From assembly GCA_963978545.1 (NCBI GenBank), contig OZ021733.1, positions 29,263,330-29,327,329 of the forward strand: a stretch of DNA of 64,000 bases, given 5' to 3'. The notes under the pieces are model-generated. The model ran no database searches, was not told where the DNA came from, and saw only the letters and a list, made by a program, of their open reading frames with translations. Made by a program: the position numbers and the translations under genes. Positions 13,298-25,056 of the stretch are shown one piece after another (position 1 is the first letter of the stretch; every line of letters starts with the position of its first letter). The stretch is from Linyphia triangularis. Lineage: Eukaryota > Arthropoda > Arachnida > Araneae > Linyphiidae.

Positions 13298-13448
13298 TGA
13301 CCTCGCATGCCAAAAGTGCCGGGTTCGAATCCTGAGTTAGGCATGGATGTTTGTTGTGGTTCGGAATCCACGTTCAGAAGTAGGTACCGGCCTGATTAAC
13401 TGCTATTATACACAAAATTAGGTCGTTGAGCGTGCAAACAAACCAAAC
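13298..13448 (+). mobile_element. SINE-B, 5'-truncated, with 14-bp target duplication
   Basis: The insert is flanked by perfect copies of CAACATCACTAAAC (13284-13297 and 13449-13462). It keeps the tRNA B box (GGGTTCGAATCC) and the family body (GGCATGGATGTTTGTTGTGG, AATCCACGTT, TAGGTCGTTGAGCGTGCAAA) and ends in CAAACCAAACC. The A-box part is missing. Confidence 0.88.
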
Positions 13449-13707
13449 CAACATCACTAAACACCACTTGATATTTATTTCGACATTTTCGATGCAAAAC
13501 AAATTTTGGACTTTTAGAAAAATTAAATAGTAAAAAAAAAAAAAAAAGATAGTTCTCGTGTCTTATAAAGAAAAAAAAAAGACATTAAAGGGTTAATAAT
13601 ACAAACTTTTGACAAACATAAGTAGGTGACGGTATTATATATCAGAATGAAATAAGTAGCTGAATATTATAAGAACCATAGAACCATGTTCATTTATAAT
13701 ATTTACG

Positions 13708-15053
13708 ACCAAGACTACTTTCTACAATAAATTAAAAGCTGTGTCATTAAAAGATTAATGACACTGCATTGAAATAGCTTCATTGGCTTTCAAATTACGA
13801 TGCTACGAGGAAAATAGTGGTTCAATAAATAAAATCATAAAATCAACAATCATTCAGATCAAACACAGAAACTTATGGTGACAGAAGTGTCACCATAAAC
13901 ACAGTATGGTGACAGAAGCTGAAATGAGAATTGAAATGACACAAGTTTTAAGTTAAAAAATTACTGTTGGGCTTATAAATCATTAGCAGAAATAAGTATG
14001 TCTGGAGGGTACAAAGAAAAAGTGTCCACCAAAAATGTGAAAAAATTACCACCAAGACTACTTTCTACAATAAATTAAAAGCTGTCTCATTAAAAGATTA
14101 ATGACACTGCATTGAAATCACTTCATTGGCTTTAAAATTACGATGCTACGAGGAAAATAGTGGTACAATAAATAAAATCATAAAATCAGCAATCATTCAG
14201 ATCAAACACAGAAACTTATGGTGACAGAAGTGTCACCATAAATACAGTATGGTGACAGAAGCTGAAATGAGAATTCAAATGACACAAGTTTTAAGCTAAA
14301 AAATTACTGTTGGGCTTATAAATCATTAGCAGAAATAAGTATGTCTGGAGGGTACAAAGAAAAAGTGTCCACCAAAAATGTGAAAAAATTACCACCAAGA
14401 CTACTTTCTACAATAAATTAAAAGCTGTCTCATTAAAAGATTAATGACACTGCATTGAAATCACTTCATTGGCTTTCAAATTACGATGCTACGAGGAAAA
14501 TAGTGGTACAATAAATAAAATCATAAAATCAGCAATCATTCAGATCAAACACAGAAACTTATGGTGACAGAAGTGTCACCATAAATACAGTATGGTGACA
14601 GAAGCTGAAATGAGAATTGAAATGACACAAGTTTTAAGCTAAAAAATTACTGTTGGGCTTATAAATCATTAGCAGAAATAAGTATGTCTGGAGGGTACAA
14701 AGAAAAAGTGTCCACCAAAAATGTGAAAAAATTACCACCAAGACTACTTTCTACAATAAATTAAAAGCTGTCTCATTAAAAGATTAATGACACTGCATTG
14801 AAATCACTTCATTGGCTTTCAAATTACGATGCTACGAGGAAAATAGTGGTACAATAAATAAAATCATAAAATCAGCAATCATTCAGATCAAACACAGAAA
14901 CTTATGGTGACAGAAGTGTCACCATAAATACAGTATGGTGACAGAAGCTGAAATGAGAATTGAAATGACACAAGTTTTAAGCTTAAAAATTACTGTTGGG
15001 CTTATAAATCATCAGCAGAAATAAGTATGTCTGGAGGGTGCAAAGAAAAAGTA
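13708..15053. repeat. 343-bp satellite, ~3.9 near-identical copies
   Basis: Units begin ACCAAGACTACTTTCTAC at 13708, 14051, 14394 and 14737, a constant 343-bp period. Differences between copies are few, so expansion or homogenisation is recent. Every unit contains TATGGTGACAGAAGTGTCACCATA, read as GGTGACA-GAAG-TGTCACC, a strong short hairpin, followed by a third TATGGTGACAGAAG. No frame stays open through the array. Confidence 0.95.
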
Positions 15054-16626
15054 TAGGTAAGTATAGGTCTAAATGAAGGCAGATTTTTCAGAATTTAAAA
15101 GAGGTAAAATTCTTCCATTTTCATCTTCATTTGTATCAAACCCTTTGGGTGAGTTGCAATGTGTTTTTGTAGCTTTTTTTAGCAGAACGTTTGAGTTGCT
15201 GAAAATAAAAGTGACGCAAGTTATAAATTTGAATTTTTCAAATTTTGGTAAAATAGACCTTAGCAGGACTTGAGCAGCAGTGTTATAAATCTCTAGAACA
15301 AAGGCATTGAAACTTCCAAAGGTCGGGGTCCTCCATTTTCGAAAATTCATCACCTGCGACACCCTTTTTTTATATTACACCCCTTCCTACATCGTTAAAC
15401 AAGTGTTCTGAATTGATTTCAATGATACTTATGATTAATCATACAAAAACTTAATTGAATTGTAATTTAAAAATTACTACGAGAATAATTAAATTAATAA
15501 AAATGAGGAACTTTCACGTTTTTTGTTTTATTTTTAAATAAAGTAGAGAAAAAATCATGAAAAACAATCCATTCTTTCAAAAATTTGAGCTGGCATAGAC
15601 AGTTAAAAAAAATATTTAGTTTTTCACTTTGCGATTTGGTGGGAAAAAGCTACTTTAGAGTGTGATGTCAACCCGCTGATGATGAACCAGTCTAAAACTG
15701 GTTTTAGACCAGGTTCCTCCTCTGATTTTCGACGGAATCTATGCGTAAGAACATCGCTGTTTTTTATGCGTTTTTGGTCACGTGACCTTTGCTTTGATTT
15801 CAAACTCGATTTTTGTTTAATTGAAAGCATAAATATAAAAAATAATTGCACTGCTCAAATATATTCGGTGGATAACACTAGAAAATACAAAAAATATTCA
15901 TTTTCCTCACTTGTGCAAGTTTCTCATTACCAATTTCACCTCAAGTTTTTAAAAATAAAGTACTCTTATTTCATTGTTTCGGAGCGTGTACAATTCAATA
16001 ATAATTTTTAAATTTCTTTTTAGTTTATAAGTTTCAAAAAATGTGAATAAACAATTAAGTATTGAAACTACTATGTCTCCGAAAAGGACAGCTCCATGTA
16101 GCTGCTTATTAATTTTTAAATGTTTTTTTATATCCCATATGTTGATATTTCTTATGACTTTCATTTTCATACGAAAACCTCACCTATTTAAAAACTATTT
16201 TCAATACACAAAATATAGGTTCATGACACACCAATTGTTGGCGATCCACAGTTTGGGAAACACTTTATAGAATGTGTAAAGTGGTAATTTTTTGTCATTC
16301 ATTGATAAATGCAAGAGAGCTAATTTTTAAACTATTTTGTTTCTTAACACCTGTAAAATGTGGCTTACACCATTTTTTCATTTAACACCTCAGATAAAAC
16401 TTGAGATTTTGATCAAAATGACTTCCACAAACGTATTTATAATGACTTTTCTTTTGTTTCATTCCCGTTACTATTTTTACATTAAAATGCATTGGGACAA
16501 AACCATCGGTAAGTGTTTTTTAGTTTGTGATAATGGAAGAGCTGTTCGATTAGTTCACTAAATTTTTCTAGAAAATACGAATTGTTTTCTTAATAGCAGG
16601 AAATAAATAAACGATTGCATATAATA
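15054..16626. other. No supported gene
   Basis: Several 60-110-codon frames occur on both strands (15069-15362, 15624-16011, 16043-16561), but they overlap one another and have no recognisable domains. A short hairpin, CTAAAAC-TGG-TTTTAG, lies near 15692. Confidence 0.4.
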
Positions 16627-16630
16627 TTAA

Positions 16631-17171
16631 GAGGAGTTGGTACTTAATACACAGGTAATTTTAATTTGGCATATTTCACGTACCTTTTTTCTCAGAAAGC
16701 AATTGACATAAAAGCCAATTTTTTTTCAGTGTATTTATCAGTCACGTGTTATTCTACTGAAGTTAGCTTTTGATTGTAATTTATTTACTTTTTTTTAAAA
16801 TGAAATTTAGTGAAAGTGACTCAAATTTGTTTAAAAATCACAAGTTATTTTTTGACAAAATAAGTCAAAACAAAAAATATTTTTTCAATGATAACAAAAT
16901 CTCACTTTAGTATATACAGACATATGAAAGGAATACATGGTAATAATTTTAGGGGGTTAGTTCGTGCAGTTTCTTGGAGAAAAAGGTACATGAATAATGA
17001 AAAATATAGTTTTGAGAAAGACGTATTTTAAAGAAAACTTTACTTACACTAATAGTTACTAATTTTGTCTTCAAAAAGTGCTTCAAAATACTTCTAGTTG
17101 AGGTTATTACAAAAGAGGTATCATTTAAACTCATAATCTATTATTTATAAATTTTTGGAAACCAACACCCC
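16631..17171. mobile_element. TTAA-flanked MITE, copy 2
   Basis: The 541-bp element lies between TTAA at 16627-16630 and TTAA at 17172-17175. The left end is GAGGAGTTGGTACTTAATAC and the right end (reverse complement) is GGGGTGTTGGTTTCC. The interior aligns with 2815-3381 in order, for example CAGAAAGCAATTGACATAAA and TTATTCTACTGAAGTTAGC. Confidence 0.8.
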
Positions 17172-17523
17172 TTAATGCAAATAAAATAATTTAGTGTTTT
17201 ACAAAGAAGTGCATTGGGAAGTCTATGACTTATTTGAATTAGAATCTAACAGTAACTTATGATTCATCGCCTTTAAAACAGTCGTTTAATTACATTTAAA
17301 GACATGAATTTTATGTTTATAGAATTGAAGGGCTACGGAAAAGGACAATCAGAGTAAAATTTCTTCGAAATCGAGTTTTTTCCGCTATCTGCAAGGTTAA
17401 AGTAGATAGTTAAACCACGCCGAGTCCTCTGCCAAACAAATATCATGAAATGTCAGATTCTTAGCAACCATTTACCTAAACCCTGATACAAGCTTTGAGA
17501 CTTGAAACTTAAAATCAGCTCTT
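17172..17523. other. No feature seen
   Basis: Unremarkable AT-rich DNA between a MITE and a SINE. Confidence 0.4.
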
Positions 17524-17537
17524 CTGTATAATTGAGG

Positions 17538-17713
17538 TTGGTTGTATTCAGATTATCTGGCGCCGTCAGCAACACGAGGGCTATAATGCGCCGAACATTT
17601 CGTCATTTAACAAACCAACATACATTTACAAACACCCATGCCTACACGGGACTCGAACCCGCAACCTCGGGGTCTAGAAGCCAGCACGCTAACCACTATA
17701 CCGTTTGGTCGGC
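17538..17713 (-). mobile_element. SINE-A, full-length, 14-bp target duplication
   Basis: Flanked by perfect copies of CTGTATAATTGAGG (17524-17537, 17714-17727). Read on the minus strand it starts GGCCGACCAAACGGTATAG, with an A box (TAGTGGTTAGCG), a B box (GGGTTCGAGTCCC), a non-tRNA body and a CAACCAA tail. It is clearly a retroposed SINE, not a tRNA gene. Confidence 0.92.
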
Positions 17714-17787
17714 CTGTATAATTGAGGAAAACGGACTCTGATAGATCTTCGATGTAATTCTTCAATTGAAGATTAAATCAAGGGGAA

Positions 17788-18160
17788 AAAAATAATTAAT
17801 AGTTTGAAAAACTAAAAAATAAGCTTTAATAGAAAACCAAACTAAAAAGTAGAAAATAATTTTAAATAAGTTTGAAATAAGAATAGAGTGATTAACAAGA
17901 AATATTTATTTTATCGTAAAAAAGCGTGAGGTGCTTTTTAAGATATTTTCATAATGGCTCTACTTTTACCAATATCTGTCATTAAATATTTACAACAATT
18001 GACATCAAGCATCCCACGCTTTTTTACGATAAAATAAATATTTCTTGCTAATCACTCTATTTATACTTCAAACTTATTTAAAATTATTTTCTACTTTTTA
18101 GTTCACTTTTCTATTGAAGCGTGTTTTTTAGTTTTTTAAATATTAATTATTTTTTCTGTA
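17788..18160. mobile_element. Foldback element with ~140-bp arms
   Basis: The left arm (about 17788-17930) and right arm (about 18017-18160) are reverse complements over roughly 140 bp with scattered differences. The innermost part, AAATATTTATTTTATCGT followed by AAAAAAGCGTG, is perfect. The loop is about 86 bp. The AT-rich arms encode nothing. It is probably a hairpin MITE of unknown family. Confidence 0.85.
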
Positions 18161-19465
18161 CACTATACATTTTTTTTAGTTAATTTTTTTAGCTAAGTGT
18201 ACAAAACTCTCCAGTTGTTCCTGCTAATAGTCACATGCTTGTCTCAAATTTAAGTCACGTTTATGCCTTAGTACACGCCGTATTACTTGGCACAAAACAC
18301 TACAGTGTCTCTGAATATGAAAAATCCCTAATCCTGAAGATCCTGGTAAGGATAATGCGACTAAAAAAACACGCTTTGTATAACCGTCGTGCCCACGACA
18401 AATCTTTCAAATGTCTGCCTTATCAATTGTCGATGATAGGTACTGTGATTACTGGGATTGTAACGGGTAACGGCACACCAGGGTTAGATTCTGGAAAAGT
18501 TTGGTTGGTTGAAATTTAACTGCGCAAGGGCAACACGAGCTAATCCTTGTGATAAAGCGACAAACTTATTGAATTACTGTATAGTCATCGGACTTTAACA
18601 AGTGTGCAAAGTTTGAATCAAATCTGATCGCTCAAAGTAGGGCAAAATCGAGCCCAAAAGAGTCGGTTACAAGCAAACATACAGGTGAAACTAATAAAAG
18701 CGTGTTAAAAAAGAAAATCATTGGGAATTTAACAACAGAAAAGACTTTACCGGTTGTCATTAAAAATTTCCACGTTATCTGAAGCCATTGATCTTAGTTA
18801 TAGCAATTAAAGCAAACATTTTGAATAAAATTAATTAAACAGTTTACACGATTCACTATTTTGCTTACAAGTAAAGAGATTTTTATGCTTTTTTAGGCAT
18901 ACAAGTCAAAATATGATTTTTTTTTAATAAAAATATCTTTTTAAAAGTTTAAGGTTAAAACTTATAATTTTAATGAGTTTGAGTAATTGGAAACCAAAAA
19001 ATACGTTTCATTCTACAGATATGGTTTCAAGACAAACTAAGAAAATCGAAGTTGTGTAGGATTACAATTTACGAAGTTTCGTTTCCTTCGGAGTATTATT
19101 ATCAAAAAATAAATCTTCAAGACATCATAAAGAAGTATTTGAAAACCATTGTTTGCTTCAATTTATTTTATGATATTAAAAAAAAAATGTTTTACAGACA
19201 AAAAAATACGGAAAATCATTAAAACAACATTAATTGAAATAATCTTAACCTATATCTCAAACAAGAAGTTGAATTTTTTCAAACTATTGAAAATTATTTC
19301 AATAAACGGTCATAGTTAAAAAACAAGAAACAAATACTCTATATTATACTTTAGGAATTAGATTCATTTCATTTTATAGATATTTATCAAAACGTTTTTA
19401 AATAATCAAAATGTAATAAAGTACTTTTGATGCGTAAAAACAAGCCGCATTAAAACAAAATGGAA
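18161..19465. other. No supported gene; one lone 94-codon frame
   Basis: The frame at 18235-18519 is the least AT-rich piece here but has no recognisable domain or splice context. GGTTGGTTG near 18502, followed by GGCAACACGAGC, resembles a decayed SINE-A tail on the minus strand. The rest is low-complexity. Confidence 0.4.
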
Positions 19466-19700
19466 ATTTCAATTTGCTATATTTCTTTATTTTAATGTTT
19501 AATTAGAAAACCACTGTTAAAATTATTTTTAGAAATTCCACGAAAATATTTTTAAAATAAATGTAAAATCTAATATCTCTAATAAATTTAAATTTCTTTA
19601 TTTCTTTATTTGAATGTTTAATTAGAAAACCACTTTAAAAATTATTTTTAGAAATTCCACGAAAATATTTATATATAAATGTAAAATCTGAAAATTCAGG
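19466..19700. repeat. Tandem duplication, ~120-bp unit, two copies
   Basis: ATTTCTTTATTTTAATGTTT, GTTTAATTAGAAAACCACT and AGAAATTCCACGAAAATATT occur in the same order twice, at about 19480-19570 and 19598-19690. Confidence 0.8.
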
Positions 19701-20060
19701 GAATTGATTTTGCATTAGAAATACTTTTTGTACTTTTTTCAACTTTAGAGAAGGAATGACAAAAAAAGTATTAAAATCTTCTGAATCACTTCTCAATGTT
19801 CCCTATTAAAATGCTTAGTTTTTTTGTTTTTTTTTACCATACGTGAAAAACCTCTGTTAATATGATAAAATTGAATTAATTTTTTTATCAAATTTTTTTT
19901 TTTTATTTGAAGAAAAGTACATAAAAACTGTTTTAAATAATTATTTCTAGTTTAGTTGTAAATTTTTAGTGTATTTTAAAATTATATTTTTAAAAGTTAT
20001 ACTTAAAAGTATAAACGTAAAATGTTAAATAGTTAACGTAAAATGTTAAAATGTAAAATT

Positions 20061-20245
20061 GGTTGGTTGTTTTCAGATTATCTGGCGCCCTCAGCAGTCA
20101 GCAACACGAGGGCTATAATGAGCCGAAACATTCATCATTAGAAAAGCCAACATACATTTACAAACACCCATGCCAACACGGGACTCGAACCCGCAACCTC
20201 GCGGTCTAGAAGCTAGCATGCTAACCACTATACCGTTTGGTCGGC
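20061..20245 (-). mobile_element. SINE-A copy
   Basis: Minus-strand head (GCCGACCAAACGGTATAGTG), A and B boxes and full body ending in CAACCAACC are present. A small insertion duplicates CAGCAGTCAGCA within the body. No clear target duplication was found. Confidence 0.9.
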
Positions 20246-20936
20246 GTGTTAAATATTTGAATTTATATCTTTACTGTGATTTTTGTTTATAAAAAGCTAC
20301 GAGCTGATAATTCCAAATAAACCTGAGAAATAAAGATGTTTTATTTGAAACGCCAAAAGTAAAAAAGTCCAATTGAAAAACGTATTGAGATGTTCCCTTT
20401 TTATATTTAATGATTCATTTTCTAATTTCACTTTGGTTAGCTAAAAATTAAAATAGCGTAATATAATGTATTATTGTGTGTGTGTGTGTTTTTTCCTTCT
20501 TTTTTTTCCTTCTTTTTTTTCTTTCTTTCTTAAAAAACCCTTTTGATTGAAATAGAAAATTCTATGTGCATCAATTTTCTAAAGAATTTAATTTATGGAA
20601 GCAGAAATCGAATAAATTACACTTTTATATCAACAACATATGTTTTAAAGTAGACACGAATAGTTTTGAAGAATAGTTATGTTTCAAATGAAAGCAATTC
20701 CCAATCGTAAATTAAATTTACCATTTTTAGAACGAAATTCTAATATTGAGAGATAATGAACATATAAACTGACATAAATTAGCATTGAAAAGTCTTAGGA
20801 AAATCTTTTTTTATCATCAACAATTAATTTATATTTTCGTAGACCATATTTCTGGTTTTATATGCGATATATTTTTGATTGATTCTAGTTAAAATTCCTA
20901 TCAAAGTTAAATAACATTCAAGGCATTTTACACCAG
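20246..20936. other. AT-rich DNA with GT and pyrimidine microsatellites
   Basis: A (GT)n run near 20474-20490 is followed by CTTTTTTT-type pyrimidine repeats to about 20530. No gene is seen. Confidence 0.45.
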
Positions 20937-20939
20937 AAC

Positions 20940-21160
20940 AACTGACCCTTCTGATAGTTGTGGGGTTAGCGTTCTGGCCTAAAATACCTAAGATGCCGGT
21001 ATTGAATCCTGAATTAGTCATAGATGTCTACTGTAGTTTAGAATCCACGTTAAGCTATATACCCCACCCTTCTTAGAACATACTATACAAAAAAAAAATT
21101 AAAAAAAAATAATAAAAAATAGTCCGTTGAGTGCACAAACTAACCAGAACACACTTAGCC
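20940..21160 (+). mobile_element. SINE-B, old copy
   Basis: It retains an A-box-like GTGGGGTTAGCG, a decayed B box (GGTATTGAATCC), AATCCACGTTAAG and the tail TAGTCCGTTGAGTGCACAAA. A poly-A/AT expansion interrupts the body near 21090-21120. It is diverged from the other copies. Confidence 0.75.
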
Positions 21161-21860
21161 ATAGTTTTTACATGTTTGCAAATGCATTAACATGTGCGCA
21201 ATTATAGTTCTCTGAATACTTGCGCAAGTCAAGGCGTTCCATAAATCATGGCAAGCCTGAAGACCACAGAGTGAATTCAGATTCATAAAAATAACTTACC
21301 ATCAATCGAATCTCGTTTTAGGATAGCTATTTTAATCATGAATGTTCAAAATTTCAAACTTATGACATGGTCTATTCGCATTTTATGACTATAAAGAGTT
21401 TTATTTATTTCCGAGTTTAAACCATAATGAATCACATTTATCGATTATCTGAATAGAAATGTTATCTTGATTGCATTCTGTTTGCTGCCATTATTTTTAT
21501 TTAAGAAAACCAATACCTGCCAAATTTTACATTTATCCAATCTCTCAGAATACTACCTTATTAATATGATCGATTCCTTTTAAAATCGGATAACGAAACT
21601 GTATTCAAAATATCATCAATCTTAAACCAGTTTCGTAAACTAGAGGAATGTATTGCAAACTACGAAATTTAATTTCGAAAAATGGTTTTTGGGCTTCATT
21701 TTAATTTATTTCTCTGGATGTTTGCTAAAAGATTGTGTATGTCAGTGGAATATAAAAAATTAACTTCAGTTAAGGTTTTGAATGAAGATATATATTATGA
21801 ATCTGTAGAATAAGAATACCACTAGCATATTCCTCTTTACTTTTTGAGGTTTATTATTCA
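21161..21860. other. No feature seen
   Basis: AT-rich DNA with no coding or repeat structure that I can support. Confidence 0.35.
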
Positions 21861-21971
21861 TAAAGTTACCAACATATTATTATTTTAGTAAAAACATATG
21901 ACCTAGTTTTTTTGCTTACTTTTGTTTTTTTGCTAAAGTTATCAATATAGGATTATTATAGTAAACACATA
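21861..21971. repeat. Tandem duplication that preserves the empty Tc1 insertion site
   Basis: 21861-21922 reads TAAAGTTACCAACATATTAT through AACATATGACCTAG to TTTGCTTACT. The next copy (21934-21971) reaches ACACATA, where the Tc1 element starts, and resumes after the element at 26514 as TATGACCTAATTTGTTTGCT. The first copy is therefore a local unoccupied paralogue of the insertion site. Confidence 0.85.
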
Positions 21972-22103
21972 CAGTGGGTAAAAAAAGTTTCCGTACGGAA
22001 GCCAAAGTTACAAATAAATTAGCATAATTTCTAATTCTTTGCTTCATATCTTCAGTAACTATTGAAATGTGTTTAATTTGATTCTTTAAAATAAGTTTAT
22101 AAT

Positions 22104-22890
22104 CCCCCAAAAAACACTTTTGAAAAGTAGAAGAACCACCAACCTCAAAAATACAAAAAACTTTCTTGCAATAAAAAAACAATAAACATGATGAAAATTT
22201 TCAACCACAAATACAGTGATATAAAAAATGGCCAACCTCTGATTACAACTCTAGGTTGTGACTCGCTTAAGAATGTATGCTTACTTAGTTTATTTTTAAA
22301 ATTTAAGTTCCGCTCCCATAAAAATTTACGCTGCTTGAGGTTGGCGCCCGTCATAGGAATATTAACAATGCTTGCGTTTAAACTAATTTATGGCATATTG
22401 AACGAATATTCGAGTTTATGATTTCATTTGGATAGGTATCAAATACAAAGTGGTGTAAATCTTCATGTTCATGTAACTTTCAAAATAGTATAGAGAAACT
22501 GTGCTCAAACGCTTGCATTTGAATCTTTATTAAGAATTTTTTAAGTTGGAAACTGAAGTGTTTGTGGTAAGCTTTTGTTTGGTTGATACATACATTTTGG
22601 AAAGTTTTTATTGTGTGGGGGGTTTTAAAGGTTAGTAATTAAGACGGGCGCCAACCTCAAGTAGCGTAAATTTTTATGGGAGCGGAACTTAAATTTTAAA
22701 AATAAACTAAGTAAGCATACATTCTTAAGCGAGTCACAACCTAGAGTTGTAATCAGAGGTTGGCCATTTTTTATATCACTGTATTTGTAGTTGAAAATTT
22801 TCATCATGTTTATTGTTTTTTTATTGCAAGAAAGTTTTTTGTATTTTTGAGGTTGGTGGTTCTTCTACTTTTCAAAAGTGTTTTTGGGGG
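22104..22890. mobile_element. Foldback element with 249-bp arms about 99% identical
   Basis: The left arm (22104-22352) begins CCCCCAAAAAACACTTTTGA and the right arm (22643-22890) is its reverse complement with only about three differences. The loop is about 290 bp. Each arm holds the same open frame, in opposite orientations, because the DNA is mirrored. No target duplication could be fixed. It lies at the left edge of the insert in the Tc1 element. Such arms would form a long perfect RNA hairpin if transcribed. Confidence 0.9.
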
Positions 22891-22949
22891 ATATCAGAAC
22901 TTTTTTTAAACAATTTTTTGAATTTGTCCGTTTAATCGTTTTTCTATTT

Positions 22950-23560
22950 ATCACCTATGGTACACCTGGTACCAGGTTGGTTGGTTGTTTTCAGATTATC
23001 TTTCGCCGTCAGCAACACGAGGGCTATAATGCGCCGAAACATTCGTCATTAGACAAGCCAGCATACATTTACAAACACCCATGCCTAACACGCGACTCGG
23101 AACCCGCAACCTCGCGGTCTAGAAGCTAGCACGCTAACCACTATACCGTTTGTTCGGCCTTACCTGGTACCAGGAATATTCAAAATTCTTCAAACTGAGT
23201 TCGACGATACCTTACATGCAAATAATTATCTTTAAAATTGATAAACCGGAAGTGGTACCAATAGCATACCTGCTGGTACTTTAAACATTCATAATTCATC
23301 AAAACAAAAGTCCAATATGCCATATTTATATTGGAAATTGATAAATCGAAAATGGTACTACCTATGCTATACCTGGTACCTTAAACATTCATAATTTTTC
23401 AAGAGAAGCCCAACGACACCCAACATGCCATATTTATCTTCAAAATTGATAAACCAGAAGTAGTACCACCTATGGTACATCTGGTACCATGAATATTCAT
23501 AATTCGTCAAGTTGAGTTCAATGATATCTTAATGCCAAAATCTACTTGAAAATTTACAAA
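22950..23560. repeat. Old tandem repeat, ~100-108-bp unit, split by a SINE
   Basis: Words such as ACCTGGTACC, AACATTCATAATT, CATATTTATCTT and AAATTGATAAACC recur in the same order about four times (for example ATAAACC-type words at 23241, 23341 and 23449). Copies are well diverged. The SINE-A at 22977 entered one GGTACC block. Confidence 0.75.
22977..23161 (-). mobile_element. SINE-A, 13-bp target duplication
   Basis: Perfect copies of ACCTGGTACCAGG flank it (22964-22976, 23162-23174). The minus strand shows head, A box, B box (with one extra base nearby) and the CAACCAA tail. Confidence 0.92.
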
Positions 23561-23700
23561 TTGGTTGAATGCGGATGGCAGTAATCATCAAAATCGACCA
23601 CGAACGAGTAATAGAAACTTGTGTACAGCAACTTAACCCCCAAAACTTAAAGAAATAAGTTGCCATCGACAAAGAGCCTGTCTGCCAAGTTTCAGCTGGA

Positions 23701-23858
23701 TTGGTTAGTTTTTACGCTCAACGACCTATTTTAGTGCATAATAACGACTAATAAGTCCGGGACCCACAGCTTAACGTGGATTCCGAATCACAACGAACAT
23801 CCACACCTAACCCAGGAATCAAATCCGGCACCTTTAACATACAAGGCCAGAGAGTTCA
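23701..23858 (-). mobile_element. SINE-B copy
   Basis: On the minus strand: decayed B box (GGATTTGATTCCTGG), GTTAGGTGTGGATGTTCGTT, GGAATCCACGTTAAG and the tail TAGGTCGTTGAGCGTAAAAA, ending near AACCAATCC. No clear target duplication. Confidence 0.8.
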
Positions 23859-25053
23859 TCCTATTGAAAATGTATTCTAATAAATTGTTACAAATAAATA
23901 TTACAAGTTTTTTACAGTCTAATTATTGCAATATAAATTATTTTTATTATGCCAAGCATTATTTTGGTTCACATAATAACCCATTGATATTTGACAAAAT
24001 TTAAAATATTTTTTTAACAACAATTTTAAAATTCACTATGAAATTATAATTTTGATGATATATGATTCTACGATTTCATTTTACAACGAAAATTAAACAA
24101 AATCAACACATCTTTAAAAACGAATGACATTTTTGCAATCCATTAGTCAATTACAATGCGTGTTTCATTTAGTCCCGCTGTAATGAATTGACTGTGACGT
24201 CAGCTCGCATAACCTCCACATTTGTACTTTGCAATTAAGCCCATAGTATCTTGCAACACAATGTGATTATTTTCATTTTTAAACGGAGCTTTTCCAAAAT
24301 TAAAATGTTTTTGAAAGTTAACTCACTCTAAATTGTCATACAGTTCAAATAACACATGCAATTTGAAGAACAAATATTTCTCTTTAATTCTATCTCTTCA
24401 AAAATTAAATTATTTCAATTTTAAAGATGTTATAAGCCATATAATCCTAGTCTAATTCGTTCTGCCTATACTATTACATTAAGCTCATTCTCACTTAAGC
24501 CTAACATGTCGGAAAAACTAACTTCGAAATGATAGCAAACCTGTTTGGCAACTTTTGGCATATATATCTGAACCACAATTACATGTTGATCGCCTTTATC
24601 TGTCGCCAAAATATGAAATAAAAAAAAAGTGGTTTTAAATTAATTAAAAATAGAAAGAATTATTTAACGAAGTTTAAACCAGCGTAGGATTTTAAGTTGA
24701 AACATTCCGCATCCTATAATTCAATCCGTTTGAAGATCTATAGCTTAGTTAGGGCTGGACGTTTGTCTAAAATTTTACATCAAAATCGGGCTAGAACTCG
24801 TTTTCTTATTTCATTTTGGAAATTTCAATATTTTTTTCTTCGTTGTCTTTTATCCTAGGTACTCAATTTTTTTTTTCTTTGAAAGATATCACCGAGACGA
24901 ATCTATGGTATTTTTTGTATAATTATGTGAAGTTTCGTAAACGCGCTAGAAAATAGTCAATTTCGGGTTTTTCGCTGGAAGTTGTGCAGAGAATAGATAC
25001 TTACTGTCGTTTCTGCCTTTTTAAGGTTGGCGGCGAAACGACCGTTTCGTCTG
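23859..25053. other. No gene seen; right part of the insert in the Tc1 element
   Basis: AT-rich DNA without supported reading frames. A CRE-like TGACGTCA word lies near 24196, with no evidence of function. The right edge carries a palindrome, CGAAACGACCGTTTCG (about 25035-25050), close to where Tc1 homology resumes. Confidence 0.4.
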
Positions 25054-25056
25054 ATA

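Noticed and set aside
13708..15053. Regular repeats as a CRISPR array
   Set aside because: Units are 343 bp with no short repeat/unique spacer layout, and the context is eukaryotic.
18235..18519. 94-codon frame with less AT-rich composition
   Set aside because: No recognised motif, and the downstream edge resembles a decayed SINE tail; not enough to call a gene.
22188..22807. Two nearly identical ~55-residue proteins in opposite orientation
   Set aside because: They are the two arms of one inverted repeat read on both strands, not paralogous genes.
24190..24205. CRE-like TGACGTCA word as a promoter element
   Set aside because: A single octamer in gene-free DNA; expected by chance.
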